A stretch of 56,919 bases of DNA, taken from the NCBI GenBank assembly GCA_031082125.1, contig JAVHLM010000026.1, positions 61,380 through 118,298 on the forward strand, read 5' to 3'. Below, piece after piece: positions 1 to 14,300 of the stretch (within the stretch, counting starts at the first letter, position 1; every line of letters starts with the position of its first letter). The stretch comes from Candidatus Eremiobacterota bacterium. GTDB lineage: Bacteria > Vulcanimicrobiota > CADAWZ01 > Ess09-12. The position numbers and the translations under genes were made by a program. The notes under the pieces were generated by a model. That model saw nothing but the letters and a program-made list of their open reading frames with translations. It ran no database searches and was not told the origin of the DNA.

Positions 1-2349
1 CTCCCTCGATGGATCCTCCGGCGTTGAGGGTTGCCGTAGTGCCTGCGGTGACGGCATCGTTGAGGGTCGCGTCGCCGTCCACATCGATTGCGACGCTGGT
101 GCCCGCGGTGACGGTATTGTCGATGGTGGCGTTTCCGCCCGCATTGAGTGAGGCCGAGGTGCCCGCGGTGAGGGCGGCGTTGATGTCAATATTGCCCGTG
201 CCTCCCGCGGTAAGTGATGCCGAGGTTCCTGCCGAGATGGCGCCGTCGGCGGTGATGTTCCCGTTGTTGCCCGTGGTGAGCACTATCGCGCCGTTGGTGC
301 CGTCGTTGGCGGTGATGCCGTTGATGGTGATGCCGTCGTTCTCGTTGATATAGACGCCGCCGGTGCCTGCCGTCGCGGTGAGTGAGGTCACATTGGTGTC
401 GATCTCGTTGCCTGATGCGCCGATGGCCCCGCCTGCGGAGAGCTGGACATCGTTGGCGGTGATGGCCGCTGCAGTGCCGTCGTCCACGATGGAGCCTGTG
501 CCTCCGGCGGTGAGGCTCACGGTGTTGCCGCTGGCGGTGACGGTGCCGACGGTGATGGTGCCATTTCCTGCGGCGACGGTTGAGATGGTGATGTCGCCGT
601 TCCCGCCTGCCACGACGTTGTTAAGGGTTACGTCATTTTCCTCGTTGATCCAGATGCCGCCGTTGGTGGTGGCGGCGTTGAGGGTGCCCACGCTGGTCTC
701 GAGCGGATTCACCGCGCCGATGGTGGTGCCTGCCGTGAGGTTGAGTGTCACGGCCGAGATGTCGGTGTCCGTCTCGTCATTGTCTCCCTCGATGGATCCT
801 CCGGCGTTGAGGGTTGCCGTAGTGCCTGCGGTGACGGCGGGTGTGCCGTTCGGGCCATTGAGGGCGATATTGCCGCCGGCGTCGATGGTAGCGGTGGTGC
901 CTGCGGTGACGGCATCGTTGAGGGTCGCGTCGCCGTCCACATCGATTGCGACGCTGGTGCCCGCGGTGACGGTATTGTCGATGGTGGCGTTTCCGCCCGC
1001 ATTGAGTGAGGCCGAGGTGCCCGCGGTGAGGGCGGCGTTGATGTCAATATTGCCCGTGCCTCCCGCGGTAAGTGATGCCGAGGTTCCTGCCGAGATGGCG
1101 CCGTCGGCGGTGATGTTCCCGTTGTTGCCCGTGGTGAGCACTATCGCGCCGTTGGTGCCGTCGTTGGCGGTGATGCCGTTGATGGTGATGCCGTCGTTCT
1201 CGTTGATATAGACGCCGCCGGTGCCTGCCGTCGCGGTGAGTGAGGTCACATTGGTGTCGATCTCGTTGCCTGATGCGCCGATGGCCCCGCCTGCGGAGAG
1301 CTGGACATCGTTGGCGGTGATGGCCGCTGCAGTGCCGTCGTCCACGATGGAGCCTGTGCCTCCGGCGGTGAGGCTCACGGTGTTGCCGCTGGCGGTGACG
1401 GTGCCGACGGTGATGGTGCCATTTCCTGCGGCGACGGTTGAGATGGTGATGTCGCCGTTCCCGCCTGCCACGACGTTGTTAAGGGTTACGTCATTTTCCT
1501 CGTTGATCCAGATGCCGCCGTTGGTGGTGGCGGCGTTGAGGGTGCCCACGCTGGTCTCGAGCGGATTCACCGCGCCGATGGTGGTGCCTGCCGTGAGGTT
1601 GAGTGTCACGGCCGAGATGTCGGTGTCCGTCTCGTCATTGTCTCCCTCGATGGATCCTCCGGCGTTGAGGGTTGCCGTAGTGCCTGCGGTGACGGCGGGT
1701 GTGCCGTTCGGGCCATTGAGGGCGATATTGCCGCCGGCGTCGATGGTAGCGGTGGTGCCTGCGGTGACGGCATCGTTGAGGGTCGCGTCGCCGTCCACAT
1801 CGATTGCGACGCTGGTGCCCGCGGTGACGGTATTGTCGATGGTGGCGTTTCCGCCCGCATTGAGTGAGGCCGAGGTGCCCGCGGTGAGGGCGGCGTTGAT
1901 GTCAATATTGCCCGTGCCTCCCGCGGTAAGTGATGCCGAGGTTCCTGCCGAGATGGCGCCGTCGGCGGTGATGTTCCCGTTGTTGCCCGTGGTGAGCACT
2001 ATCGCGCCGTTGGTGCCGTCGTTGGCGGTGATGCCGTTGATGGTGATGCCGTCGTTCTCGTTGATATAGACGCCGCCGGTGCCTGCCGTCGCGGTGAGTG
2101 AGGTCACATTGGTGTCGATCTCGTTGCCTGATGCGCCGATGGCCCCGCCTGCGGAGAGCTGGACATCGTTGGCGGTGATGGCCGCTGCAGTGCCGTCGTC
2201 CACGATGGAGCCTGTGCCTCCGGCGGTGAGGCTCACGGTGTTGCCGCTGGCGGTGACGGTGCCGACGGTGATGGTGCCATTTCCTGCGGCGACGGTTGAG
2301 ATGGTGATGTCGCCGTTCCCGCCTGCCACGACGTTGTTAAGGGTTACGT
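1..2349 (-). repeat. Near-identical 858-bp tandem repeats inside tpsA
   Basis: Three copies lie head to tail: 1-783, 784-1641 and 1642-2349. The last is partial and diverges at 2350. The period is 858 bp (286 codons), so the frame is kept. Copies 2 and 3 appear identical over all of the shared length. Copy 1 matches them except for one 75-bp (25-codon) deletion. That deletion lies between two 17-bp direct repeats that copy 2 still shows at 822-838 and 897-913. Identity at this level means recent duplication or gene conversion. Copy number could continue beyond the left edge, and a short-read assembly could have collapsed it. Confidence 0.93.
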
Positions 2350-5300
2350 TGTTTGCCTCGTTGATCCAGATGCTTCCATCGGTGGTGGCGGCGTTGAGGG
2401 TGCCCACGCTGGTCTCGAGGGCGTTGGTCTCACCGATGGTGGTGCCCGCCGTGAGAGTGGCCGTCGTGGCGACGATGTCGGGTTTATTGTCCGGTGCATC
2501 GTCATCTCCCACGATGGCGCCCGTGGTGGCGGTGAGTGTGGCGGTGCCTCCCGAGTGGATGGCTTCAGTGGTGCCGAGGCTCGCGCCGTTGAGGTTGAGG
2601 CTTCCCGGCGTCACGATGGTGACGTCGCCGGTGGCGTTGACGCCGACCACGTTCCCTGCGCCGCATGCGGCGGGGATGGAGTCGATGGTGAGGTCTCCCG
2701 TGAGGTCGGTGACATAGATGCCGCCTGCGGTGGCCGTTGCCGCCAGGTTAGCGGCGGTGATTTCTATGGTGTTGCCGGAAGCGCCGACAGACTGCGCATT
2801 GAAGGTGACGCTCGTGGCGGTGATGTTGTTGGTGTCGCCGTTCCCGTCGGTGATGGTGCCGTTCGCGGCGCCGAGGCTCACGGTATTCGCTCCGGCATCG
2901 ATGACCTGGTCAAGAGTGATATTGCCGCTTGTGGACTGCACGCAGACATTGCCTCCGGCGGTGATGCCCGCTCCCCCGATGCTCACGGTGTCGGCATCGG
3001 TGAGGAAGACTCCGCCGTTGGTGGCTCCTGCAGTGAGGGTGGTGGCGGCCGTCTCGATGGACTGGCCTGCGGCGCCGATGGCGTTGAGTGCCGTGAGGGT
3101 TACGGTGCTGCCGTAGATGTCGGTGTTGGTGTCGCCGCTCTCGTCAGAGATGGAGCCTGCCGTTGCCGTAATGCTCACCGTGTTGGTGGTGCCGGCATTG
3201 ATAGCCTGGTTGAGGGTGATGGAGCCTGCGTCGGCCGTGATCTCAACTGCACCGCCCGAGGTGATGGCATTGCCTGCCGTGGCGGGGCTCCCTATGGCGA
3301 GGGTGTTGGACTCGTTGACGTAGAACCCTGTGCCTGCGCTTCCGGTGAGGGTGGTGATGGTGGTGTCGATGGCTCCCGCTCCCGTTGCGCCGACGCTGCC
3401 GCCCGCGTTGAGTGCGGCGGTCCCTGCGGTGACGTTGACGGCTCCCGCGTTGGTGTCATTGATGTTCCCTGCGCCTCCCGCAGTGATGGTGACACTGTCT
3501 GCACCCGCCGAGACGGTGTCGAGGTTCACATTGCCGCTCGTGGTGGTGATGGAGACGTTGCCGTCGCCTGCGGCTGCCGTGCCCGCCGAGACGGTGGTGA
3601 TGTCGGCCTGCCCGGCTGACTGGAGAGTGATGTTGCCGCTCGCGGTGGTGACATCTGTTGCCGTCATCGTGCCGCCGGTGGAGGTGATTCCGATATTTGC
3701 GGTGCTGCCCTGGGTATAGACGTGGGTGGCCGTCATGTCGCCCGCCGACTGGAGGCTGATGTCGCTGTTGTTATTGGTGGTGTGGACATCGGTGGCGGTG
3801 ATTTTTCCGCCGCCGGTGATGGTGATGTCACTGTCGGCGCCAGTGGTGTGGACATCGGTGAGGGTCACGTCGGTGGCGCCCTGGTCGATGGTGATGCCTC
3901 CCGTGGCGGTCTGCGCCTCTATGGAGCTCACAGTGGTATTGAGGGCGTTGCCGCTTCCGATGCCCGTCGCTGCCGTGAGGTCTGCCGTGGCTGCCGTGAT
4001 GTTGGTGTCGGTGCCGGTTGAGGCGATGGCTCCCGCGGCGGTGACGGTGACGGTATCGCCTGCTGCGGTGAGCCCGCCGCCGAGGGTCACATCTGCGCCC
4101 GAAGTGACGGTGATGTCGCCGGTGCCCCCCGCGGTGACCGTATTACCTGCGGTGACGGAGATGTCGCCGCCGCTCGTGGTGAGCGTCACGTTGTTCCCCG
4201 CCGAGAGGTCGTCATTCACCGTGATGTCGCCATCATTCTGGTTGTCGAGGGTGAGGCTTCCCGCGGCTCCCGCCGTGACGGGGGCGTTGAAGACGAAGTC
4301 GCTCGGCGAGGTGCCGTTGAGCTGAAGGTTCACGTCGCCTGCGGCGGAAACGCCGTTCACTCCGCAGGGCGTGTTGACGACGACGAAGCCGTCATGGAGG
4401 CTGTCGATGTCGGTGATGAAGACTCCTCCCGCCGTGCTCTGGGCGCCGATGTTGGCCACGTCAACGATGAGGTGTGATCCGCTCGCTCCGATGCTGTCCT
4501 GGGTGGTGACACCCATCGTGGATGCCGTGACGGCGGCGCCGCCGTTGGCATTGGTGAGGCCTCCGTTCGAGGCGGTAAGGCACACGCCGTCACCGAGGGC
4601 TGAGATGAGGCCCGTGGCGCTGATGTTGATGTCGCCATTGGACGAGGTGACCGAGATGTCGCCGTCGCCTCCTGCCGTGAGGGTCGTGACATCAGCATCG
4701 CCCGAGGACTGGAGGGTAATATTTCCATTCCCGGTAGTCACCGTCGTGGCGGTCAATGCGCCGCCTGTCGAGGTGAGGGAGATATCGCTCCCGGTGCCTG
4801 CAGTGGTGTAGACGTGGGTGGCCGTCATGTTCCCAGAGGACTCGAGGCTGATGTCGCTGTTGTCGCCGGTGGTGGAGACATCGGTGGCGGTCATGGTGCC
4901 TGTTGCCGTGATGGCGATATTTCCTCCCGCGGCGCTCACGTTGTCCAGGGTTATATTGGTGGCATTGGCTGCATAGACGCCGCCGTTCCCTGCCGTTGCC
5001 GTCATGTTCGCCACGCTGGTCTCAAGCTCGTTCCCTATGCCGGTGGCGCCGATGTGGCCGCCGTTGGCAGTGAGGTGAAGATCCGATGCGGTGATGGCTG
5101 TCGCAGCGCTGTCGTCATTGATAGAGCCTGTGCCTCCGGCGGTGATGCTCACGGTGTTGCCGTCGGCGGTGATGGTGCCGACGGTGATGGTGCCGTCGCT
5201 TAAAGTCGTGGTGGCGATGGTGATGTCGCCGTTTCCGCCTGCGATGACGCTGTTGAGGGTTACGTCATTTGCCTCGTTGATCTTGATGCCTCCGGCGGTG

Positions 5301-8300
5301 GTAGAGGCGTTAAGGGTGGTGACGGAAGTCTCCAAGGTATCGGTGGCACCGATGGTGGTGCCTGCCGTGAGGTTCGCCGTCGCGGCTGAAATGTCAGGCT
5401 TCACGTCATCGCTGTCACCCTCGATTGAGCCTGTCGTCGCCGTGATGGTGGCCGTGGTGCCCGCGGAGACGGTGGGATCGGTGTCGTTGCCGTTGAGGGC
5501 CACATTCCCGCCTGCCACGACTGAAGCCGTGGTGCCCGCGCTCACGGGCGCGTCAATGGTGATGTTCCCGCCTCCGCTGAGCGAAGCTGAGGTTCCTGCA
5601 GTAAGCGAGGCGTTGACGTCGATGCTGCCCGTGCCTCCGGCGGTGAGCGATGCCGAGGTGCCTGCCGAGATGGCGCCGCTTGTGGTGATGTCGCCGTCGT
5701 TGCTGGTGGTGACATTCACCGCGCCGTTGGTGCCGTTGTTGGCGGTGATGGCGCTGATGGTGATGCCGTTGTTTTCGCTGATGTAGACGCCGCCGGTGGA
5801 TGCCGTGGCGGTGAGGGTGTCCACGTCGGTGCCTACTGCATTGGTGCCTCCCGAGGCGCCAATGCTTGTTCCGCTGAGGACGGCGTCCTGGGCGGTGATG
5901 TTGGTGCCTGCGCCGGGCGAGGTGATGGCGCCTGCTGCGGTGAGGGTTACCGTGTCGCCTGCGGCGGTGACCGATCCAAGGCTGATGTCGCCGCTCGTGG
6001 TGGTGATGGTGACGTCTCCTGCGCCGCCTGCCGTGACGGAAGTGGCCGTTGCCGCTCCTCCCGAGTTGAGGACTGCGTTGCCGCCGGCGGTCACCGAATT
6101 ATAAGTGATGCTGTCAGCCTCATTGATGTAAATGTTGCCGCTGTTCGCCGTGGCATTAAGGGTGGTCACGCTGGTGTCCACTGCATTGTCTGCCCCCGAG
6201 GCGCCGATGCTCCCGCCGGTGGCAGAGAGATTCGCCGTGGCCGCCGTGACCTGGTGGGTTGCATCGTCAGTGTCCACGATAGAGTTTGATGCCGTTATGT
6301 TTACCGTGTCGCCATTGGCTGTCACGTTTCCGCCGAGGTCTATGTTTCCACCGTTTGCTGTCATGGACACATCGCCTGCCCCGTTGTTCACCCCGGCCGT
6401 GACGGAGTTGTTGATATCCATGGAGGTGCCTGCGGTGAGGACCACGTGTCCGGCACCTGCCGCCGCGTTGCCGCCCGAAACCGCTTCATTCACCGTGAGG
6501 GAGCCGCCTGCGGTGACGGTGGCGTCAGTTGCGGCCGCCACGGCGGTGAGGGTGTGGTCGCCGCCGGGCACGCACGTGTCGAAGGCCACGGAGCCGATGA
6601 TGAGATCGTCCGTATCAGTGACGGCAAGAGTTGTTCCCAAAGTGCCCGTGGAGGCGGCCAGGGTGCCTATGGTGGTATCGAAGGCGCCGCCGGTCCCGTT
6701 CCCCGATATGGTTCCTGCCTGGAGGGCCGCCGAGCCGGCGACTATGGCCGCGCCTGCGACGCTCTCGCTGATGCTGTTCCCCGCAGCGGGGGATAAGGGA
6801 TCGCCGGCCACGAGGAACACCGTGTTGCCGCCGACGCCCGTGTTGGTCGTAATGGGGGTGGCGATGGTGATGTCACTCGTCGCTCCCGTGTTGTTCACGT
6901 AGAGGTTGGTGCCTGTTCCGGAGTCATTGGTGCCATTGGCCACAAGGGCCCCGGCATTCAGCGTGAGCTGGTTGGTGCCCGCCGCGGCGCCGTTGTTATC
7001 CCAGTTCACCGTGGCGGCGCCGTTGGGCGAAATCACCGAAAGGTTCGAGAGGCCGTCAGCCTCGTCGACATAGAGCGAGCCCGATGAGGAGGTTCCCTGG
7101 ACGGAGAGGCAGGTCACCTGTGTCTCGACGGGGTTGGCGCCGGTGCCGATGTTATTGGCCGTGAGGCTCGCCCAGCCTCCCGACACGTCGGTCCCGCCGT
7201 GGGTGTCATTGATGTCTTCCGCCGAGGTGATGGTGACGCCCTGGCCTGAGCCGTTTGCCGTGATGGCGGCGCCGATGGTGATATCGTCATTTCCTGCAGA
7301 GGCGCCCGAGGTGAGGGAGACGCTCCCGGTGGTGCCCCCCTGGGAGGCGGCGCCTGCCGTGATGTCTGAATTTACGATGATAGAGCCTGAAACTCCGGTC
7401 GCTGACGTGGTGATGGTGATGTTCCCTCCCGCCTGGATGCCCTCGCCGTAGCACACATTGTCGATGGTGATGCCGTTTCCGGCAGTGTCAATCTCGTTGA
7501 GGTACACATTGCCCGTGGCTTCAATTGAGATTTTCGTCACATCGGTCTGGTAAGGCTGTGCCTCGCTCCCGATGTTGATGCCCGTAAGGTAAAGATCGGG
7601 GGCGATGATGGCCTCGCCGGTCCCCGAGGTCACGTTGTCTATGATGGAGCCGTTGGTTGTCTCTACGAGGATATGAGATCCAGTGGAGATTGCAGCCTCG
7701 TTGAATGTGGCGTTGCCATTATCAACGATGAGGTGAATCGCCTGGTTGGCCTGGATGCCCACCACGTCGGAGCCTCCGCAGGCAGGGGTGAGGGAGTCGA
7801 TGGTGATGCCGTCTCCTCCCGCATCCAGCTCGTGGATGTTCACGACGCCATTGGATGACTGAGCGGCGATATTGGTCACTTCGGTATCAATAGCATCGCC
7901 ACCGGGAGGATCAGGGTGAGGATCGGTGCCGATGTTGCCATAGGCCGAGAGTGTCAGGTTGGTGGCGGTGATGTCGGCGCCCGCCGCCGCGTTTCCGTCA
8001 TAGATGTTTCCGTCACCGCCAAGACCGTCCAGGTTCAAAGCCCCGATGCTCACCGTGTGGTTTGAGAAGTTCAGCGTCGCATCTATTGGCTGGGAGATGG
8101 TGATGTCGCCCTCTTCCGCCTGGATGCATACGTCCCCGCCCGCCGAGATGCCGGTACCGCTCCCGCCTATGTTCAAGCCGTTGGACTCGTAAATATAGAT
8201 GCCGCCCGTCGAGGTCGAGGCGTTCAGGTTGTCCACGCTGGTTTCTATCTGGTTCATGCCGGGAGGCGCGGTGCCGATGGCATTCCCCGCCGTGAGGTTC

Positions 8301-11300
8301 GCTGTCGCAGCGGTGATATCGGTGCCGGCGTTGCTGTCGGTGATGCTCCCTGCAGCGTTGAGATTGACGGTCTGCCCCGCGGCGCTGATAGCGCCGTTGA
8401 AGTTGATGTCCCCTGAGGCGGTGGTGACACCCACCGTGTTTCCTGCAGTAATGCCGGTGATATTCAGGCCGCTGGTCTCGTCAACATAGACGGTGCCGTT
8501 GGCGGCATCGGTGGCCGTTACCTGGAGGTTTGCCAGGTTGGTGCTGAGGTGGTTGCCGCTTGTTCCCACGCTCCCGCCGGTGGCCGTGAGGTTCGCCGAG
8601 CTCCCTGCGACATCCACATTGTTGTTTAAAGCTACGCCGGCAATGGAGTTCGCGGCGGTGAGTGTCGCCGTACCGCTGGTGGCGGTCACCGCGGCGTTGG
8701 TGGCCGTCCCCGCAAGGTAGATGGTGCCGGGGCTGTTGACGGTGACGTTCTGCGCCGCGTTGATGCCCTGGATCGCAGTGGTGCCGTCGATGGCGCTCGT
8801 GATGCTCTGGATGGTGATGTCGCCCGCGGCGTCATCGACGTAGAAGCCGCTCCCTCCCGTGGCGGAGCCCGCGAGGTTCGTGGCGTCTATCTCTATCGCA
8901 TTCACCGTGGTGCCGTTGTAGCCGACATTCCCGCCCTGGAGCGACACGTTGTTGGCGGTAATGTTGTTTCCGCCGTCATAATTGTCAATGATATTTCCGC
9001 CCGCGTTGAGGCTCACTATCGAGGTGCCGCCTGCGTTGATGGCTCCCGAAAGGGTCATGTCGCCCGTGCCGCCCGCCGTGATCCCTACGTTTGCGCCAGA
9101 GCTCACGTTGTTGATGGTAAGAGCGTTCGCCTCGTTGATGAACACGCCTCCGCTCGTGGCAGTTGCATCAAGAGCGCTCACCGTGGTGTCAATGGCTCCC
9201 GACCCCACAGCGCCTATGGCGTTAGCTGCCGTGATGGTGAGGGTACCTGCGGTGATATCATTGCTCGCCGTGCTGTCGGTAACGGATCCTGCGGCGTTGA
9301 TGTTCACGGCGTTGGTGCCGGCGCTTATCCCTGCATTGACGGTGTTGAAGTTGACATTCCCGCTGTTGGCCGTCGTGAGGTTCACCGTGTTCCCCGCAGA
9401 GATGCCGCTGCCGGTGATGTTCACGCTGTTGTACTCGTCGATATAGACGGTGCCGTTGGCGGCGTTGTTGGCCGTCACCTGGAGGTTGGTCACCTGGGTC
9501 TCGATATGAGTCCCGCTTGTGCCCACGCTCCCGCTTGTGGCGGTAAGGGTCGCTGTCGTTCCCGCCACGATGTCAGGATTTGTGTTTCCATCATCGCCGA
9601 CAATACTTCCCGAAGCGTTGAGTGTCACCGCATTTCCTGATGAAGTGATTGCTGCGTGGGTTCCGAGATTGCTGCCGCTAAGGTTGATATTCCCGCCGGC
9701 ATTTGTATAAACAGTGGCGGCACCTGTAGTGTTAACGCCTTCAATTAATGTGGAGGGATTGAATGCAGTGTTGATACTGTCAAATGTAATGCCACCTGCG
9801 GTATCGGTAACATAGAGCGATGTGGCACTTGTAGCGAGGTTGGTGGCGTCTATCTCAATCCGGTTTCCGCTTGCTCCAATATTGGTGCCCTGGAGCGTCA
9901 CATTTGTGGCAACGATGTCATTGGTCCCGGCGGCATAGGCGTCGGTGATGGTGCCAGTAGAGTAAAGGCTTACCGTTGAAGCCCCTCCCGCCTGAATAAG
10001 ACCTGAGAGGGTCATGTTGCCTGATTGTATTCCCACATTGCCACCGGCCGTTATACCTGTTATCGAGAGGGGGTCGCTCTCGTAGATGAAGACCGTTCCA
10101 TTGGTCGCCGTCGCATTGAGTGTGGCGATGCTGGTGTCAATAGGCGCTGCCGATGTTCCTATATTTCCCCCCGTAGCCGTCAGCGTTGCCGTGCCGGCAG
10201 TCGTCGTGATGTCGGTCCCTGCGTGATTGTCCACGATGCTGTCGGCCGACGTCACCGTGATGGTGTTCCCCGCCGCCGAGTTGTCCACCGTGATTGACCC
10301 GCTGGCGCCGAAGGTGACATCGTCATTTCCTGCCGAGGAGCCTGCATTGATGGTCACGTTCCCGTTGTTCGTCGAGTTGACAGTGCTGTCGATGGTGATG
10401 GCGCCTATGGCACCCGCGCCCGTGGGGGTGGACGTGAGGCTTATTGCGCCTGTCGCCGAGATGCCTGTCACGTTGGTTCCTGTTATGGCGCTCGGTATCT
10501 GCGAGACGGTAATCCCGTTGTTTGTCGTGGTGTCAAGTTCCGTGAGGTTCACCTGGCCCGATGATGCTGCCGCGGCGATGCTGGTCACATCGGTCTCTAT
10601 TGCATCAACGGTGGTGCCGTTGTAGCCGACGTTTGCGCCCTGGAGGGTGGCGTTGGTGGCGGTGATGTTCACCGTGCCTGCGTTGCCGTCAACTATGTTT
10701 CCGCCCGTGGAGAGGCTCACCGTATTGCCCGGAGAGCTGACGGTGCCTACGGTGATGGTGCCGTTGCTCCCCGCCGTGATGCCCACGTTCCCGCCTGCGC
10801 TGACACTGCTTACCGTGAGGCCGTCGGAGTCATTCACAAAGACAGTGCCGCCTGAGGTGCTGCTGAGAGAGGGCACCTGCGTCTCTATGGGGAGGGCCTG
10901 GGTGCCCGCGTTCCCTGTCCCTGCATTAAGAGTCGCCGAGCCGCCTGCGTTGTTCACCTTCACGTCGGGGTTCGCTGTCTCGGCGTCTCCGACGATTGAC
11001 CCGGCGGCGCTTACCGTGGCGGTCATGTCGGCGGTGACGGCGGGCGTGGTGCCGAGGCTCGCCCCGTTCAGGTTGATGTCGCCCGACGAGGTGGAGATGG
11101 TGGCCGTACCTCCCGCTCCTGCGGCACTCACTGCCGTGAGGCTGTAAGCCGCGCCGAAGCACGGGTTGAAGTTGATCTTGTCTATCGTGATGGAGTCAGC
11201 ATCATTGATGTTAAGACTTCCTGCCGTTGTCGCCGTGGCAAGGTTCGTGACGGCCGTATCAAAGCTCCCGTCGTCGCCCGAGATGCCGGTACCTGCATTG

Positions 11301-14300
11301 AGGGCAGCATTTCCCGCCGTGAGGGCCGTTCCCGAGCCGTTATTGTCGGTGATGGATCCTGTCGCGACGAGGAACACCGTGCTGGTCCCGGCGTTAAGGG
11401 TGTGCCCTGCTCCCACGTTAATGTTGCCGTTGGTGTTCTGGAGGTACACGTTGGTTCCTACGGCGCCGTTATAGCTTCCTCCCACGGGGGTATTGAGGTC
11501 GGCGCTGGTGCCCGAGAAGGTGAGCTGGTTGTCAGGGGTTGCTCCACCGTTGTGCCACACCACGTTGGCGTCACCGTTCGCGGTGATTATGGTGATTCCC
11601 AGCAGGATTCCCACGTCTTCCACGTACATCGATCCTGCTGCCGTGTTCTGGAGGGCGAGGCAGTTCACGTTGGTCTCCACGGGATTCCCCGAAGCGCCGA
11701 TGTTCCCGCCCGCGGTAAGGTATGCATAGCCGTAGGTGCTGGTGTTGATTATGTCTACGGCGGCCCCGTTGTTGTCAATGATGTCCTCTTCAGCGGTGAT
11801 GATGACGCCCTGGTTGTCTCCCGTGGCGGTGAGGCTTCCCCCCGCGCCGAAGGTCACGTCAGCGGTGTTGCCCGACCCTGAGGCCGACTGGGCGGTGACA
11901 TTCACGCTTCCGCCGGTGGCCGTCACGGCGCCGTTGATGTTCACGTTGCTCGTCGTGCTCGCGTTCGACGTGGAAACGGTCACCGTGGTGCCTGTCGCAC
12001 CAGCCATGCTGATGGTGCCGTCACCGGCGTTGGTGGCGCTGCTGATGGTAACGGGGCCGTTGGGGGCGCTGATGGTTCCTGCCAGGCTTATTGTGCCGCT
12101 CTGTCCCGCGCCGTTAGGCGATGTACTGATCGCCACGTTTCCAAGGTCTGAAGTGATGGTGCCTGAAGCGTTTGACGAGATGTTGCCTGAGCCTGCATTG
12201 GGATCCGTCGTGATCGAAACATTCCCGCCGGCGCCTGTCGCGTGCACGGCGCCGTTGACGTCAACAGTGCCTCCATTGTTTGTGCTCGACGTGGTCATGG
12301 TGACCCCTGTGCCCGTCACACTGTTCGACACGGTGATATGGCCGTCGTCGGCATTTGACCCGGTGGTGAGTGACACGGCGCCGCCCGTGGCATTGACGGC
12401 CCCTGAGAGATCGATATAGCCGCTCTGCCCCGCGGCATTGGGCGACGTGGTAAGGGTGATGCTCCCGCTATTGGCGGTAATTGAGCCAGCCGCGGTGCTC
12501 GTGATGTTTCCCGGCCCCGCGTCGTTATTGGTCAGCAGGGTGACGCTGCCGGCGTTGGCGCCACCGCCGAAACCCGCCTCGACAGGCGCCTGGATGGAGA
12601 GGACCCCGCTCGTTCCCCCCGTGCCAGTCGTGGTGGTGATGAAGATGCTCTCGTTGGCATAGACGCCCGACTGCCCGCAGGGGAGGCCGCCGATGACAAG
12701 GCCGTTCCCCGCCGTGTCCTGCTCGGTGAGCCACACGGTGCCCGTGGCGTCAATGGCGAGGTTCTGGGTGTTGGTGATATAGGGATGATCGGCGTCGGCG
12801 CCGATGTTGTGGCCCGTGAGGTAGAGGTTCGTGGTGTTGATGGGAGAGGTCGCGGTAAAGAGGATGTCACCGCCGTTCGCATCAACGCACATTCCCGTCG
12901 AAGTTACGGGCTGCTCGAAATCGATGGTGGGATCATATCCCGGCGGCGGCGAGCCGGGAGGCGTGAGCTCGAGGTGGACCACTCCTCCTGTGGAGGTGAT
13001 GCCGTTGGTAGCGACGGCGCCGCAGGTGATTGAAGAGATGTTGAGGCCGTCAAGGGTCTGGGTGTCGGTCTCGTTGATCCAGATGTCGCTGCCGGCCGTG
13101 GCCGCGAGGTTGGTCACGTCGGTGTCGAGCTCCGACCCCGAGGCGCCGATGGTCGTGCCCGCCGTGAGCCCCAGGTTTTCAGAATGAAGCACGTCGCCGC
13201 CGTAGGAGTTGATGATCGCCCCGGTGTTGGCGAATATGCATATCTGGTCGTCGGAGGCGATGACGGGCTGGAGAAGGGTAACGGTGTCCTCAGCCTCGAG
13301 GCGGATATTGGCGCTGTCGCCCCCTGCCGTGATGCCGTTATATATCCCCACGGTTCCTACTGTGTAGCTGTTCTCGCTCTCGGTAAGGAACACGCTCCCG
13401 TTGGTGGTCTGGGCCGCCACGGTATCCGTGTTGATATCAAGGGCTCCCGCCGTCGTCGAGGGATGCTGGCCGATATTGTTGCCCGCAATGAGGAGCAGGT
13501 TCGATGCCGAAACGTCGGTAGCGGAGGATCCGTCGTTTTCGATGGAGCCGCCGGCGTTGAGGGTTATCTGGTGCCCCGCGGCTGAGGCGGTGATCTCTCC
13601 CGCCACGATGTCGCTGCCGTTCTCGGCGTTGATGGTGATGTCGCCCGCTGTCGATATGACATTAGTCGCGATGGCGGGGCCCTGGGAGGTGAGGACCATG
13701 TCGCCGCCCGCCTGGAGCGGGGCGGGCGAGGCGCCGCCGACGCCATAGGTGATGGCGCCGATCTGGTTGATATACATGTCACCGCCTGTCGTGCCCGTGA
13801 GTGTCGATACGCTCGTGTCGATTGCGTTCCCCGAGGTTCCCACGCTGCCGCTCGCATTGAGGGAGAGGCCCGAAGAGACAATGTCGGTGGGCGAGGAGTT
13901 GTTCTGGTCCACGATATTCCCCGCCGTGGCCGTGAGGGTGATGTCGTCGGTGACGGACTGAAGGTTCGCGCTCCCCGTGCTGTTGAGCACGATATTGCCC
14001 GTCGTTGCCGTGATGGCGATGTCTCCGTCATTGGCGGCCGAGGTCCCTGCCGTGACGCTGTTCACGGTGGCCGTGCCTCCCGAGCTGAGCGTCACGTTGG
14101 AGGCGGCGCCTGCCGTGTGGCCTGCCGTGATGCTGTTATAAGTCACGGCGTCGGCCTCGTTTATCGCGATGCCGCCGTTTGTTGCCGAGGCGTTGATGAC
14201 GCCCGTGTCGGTGCTTATGGCTCCGGCGGTGCCGATGCCGTTGTTTAGTCCCGAAGAGTTGCCGACACCGGCGTTCATCGTGAGGGTGCCGTCGGTCTGA

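Noticed and set aside
1-2349. CRISPR-like array
   Set aside because: Units are 858 bp, in frame and coding, with no short repeat-spacer pattern.
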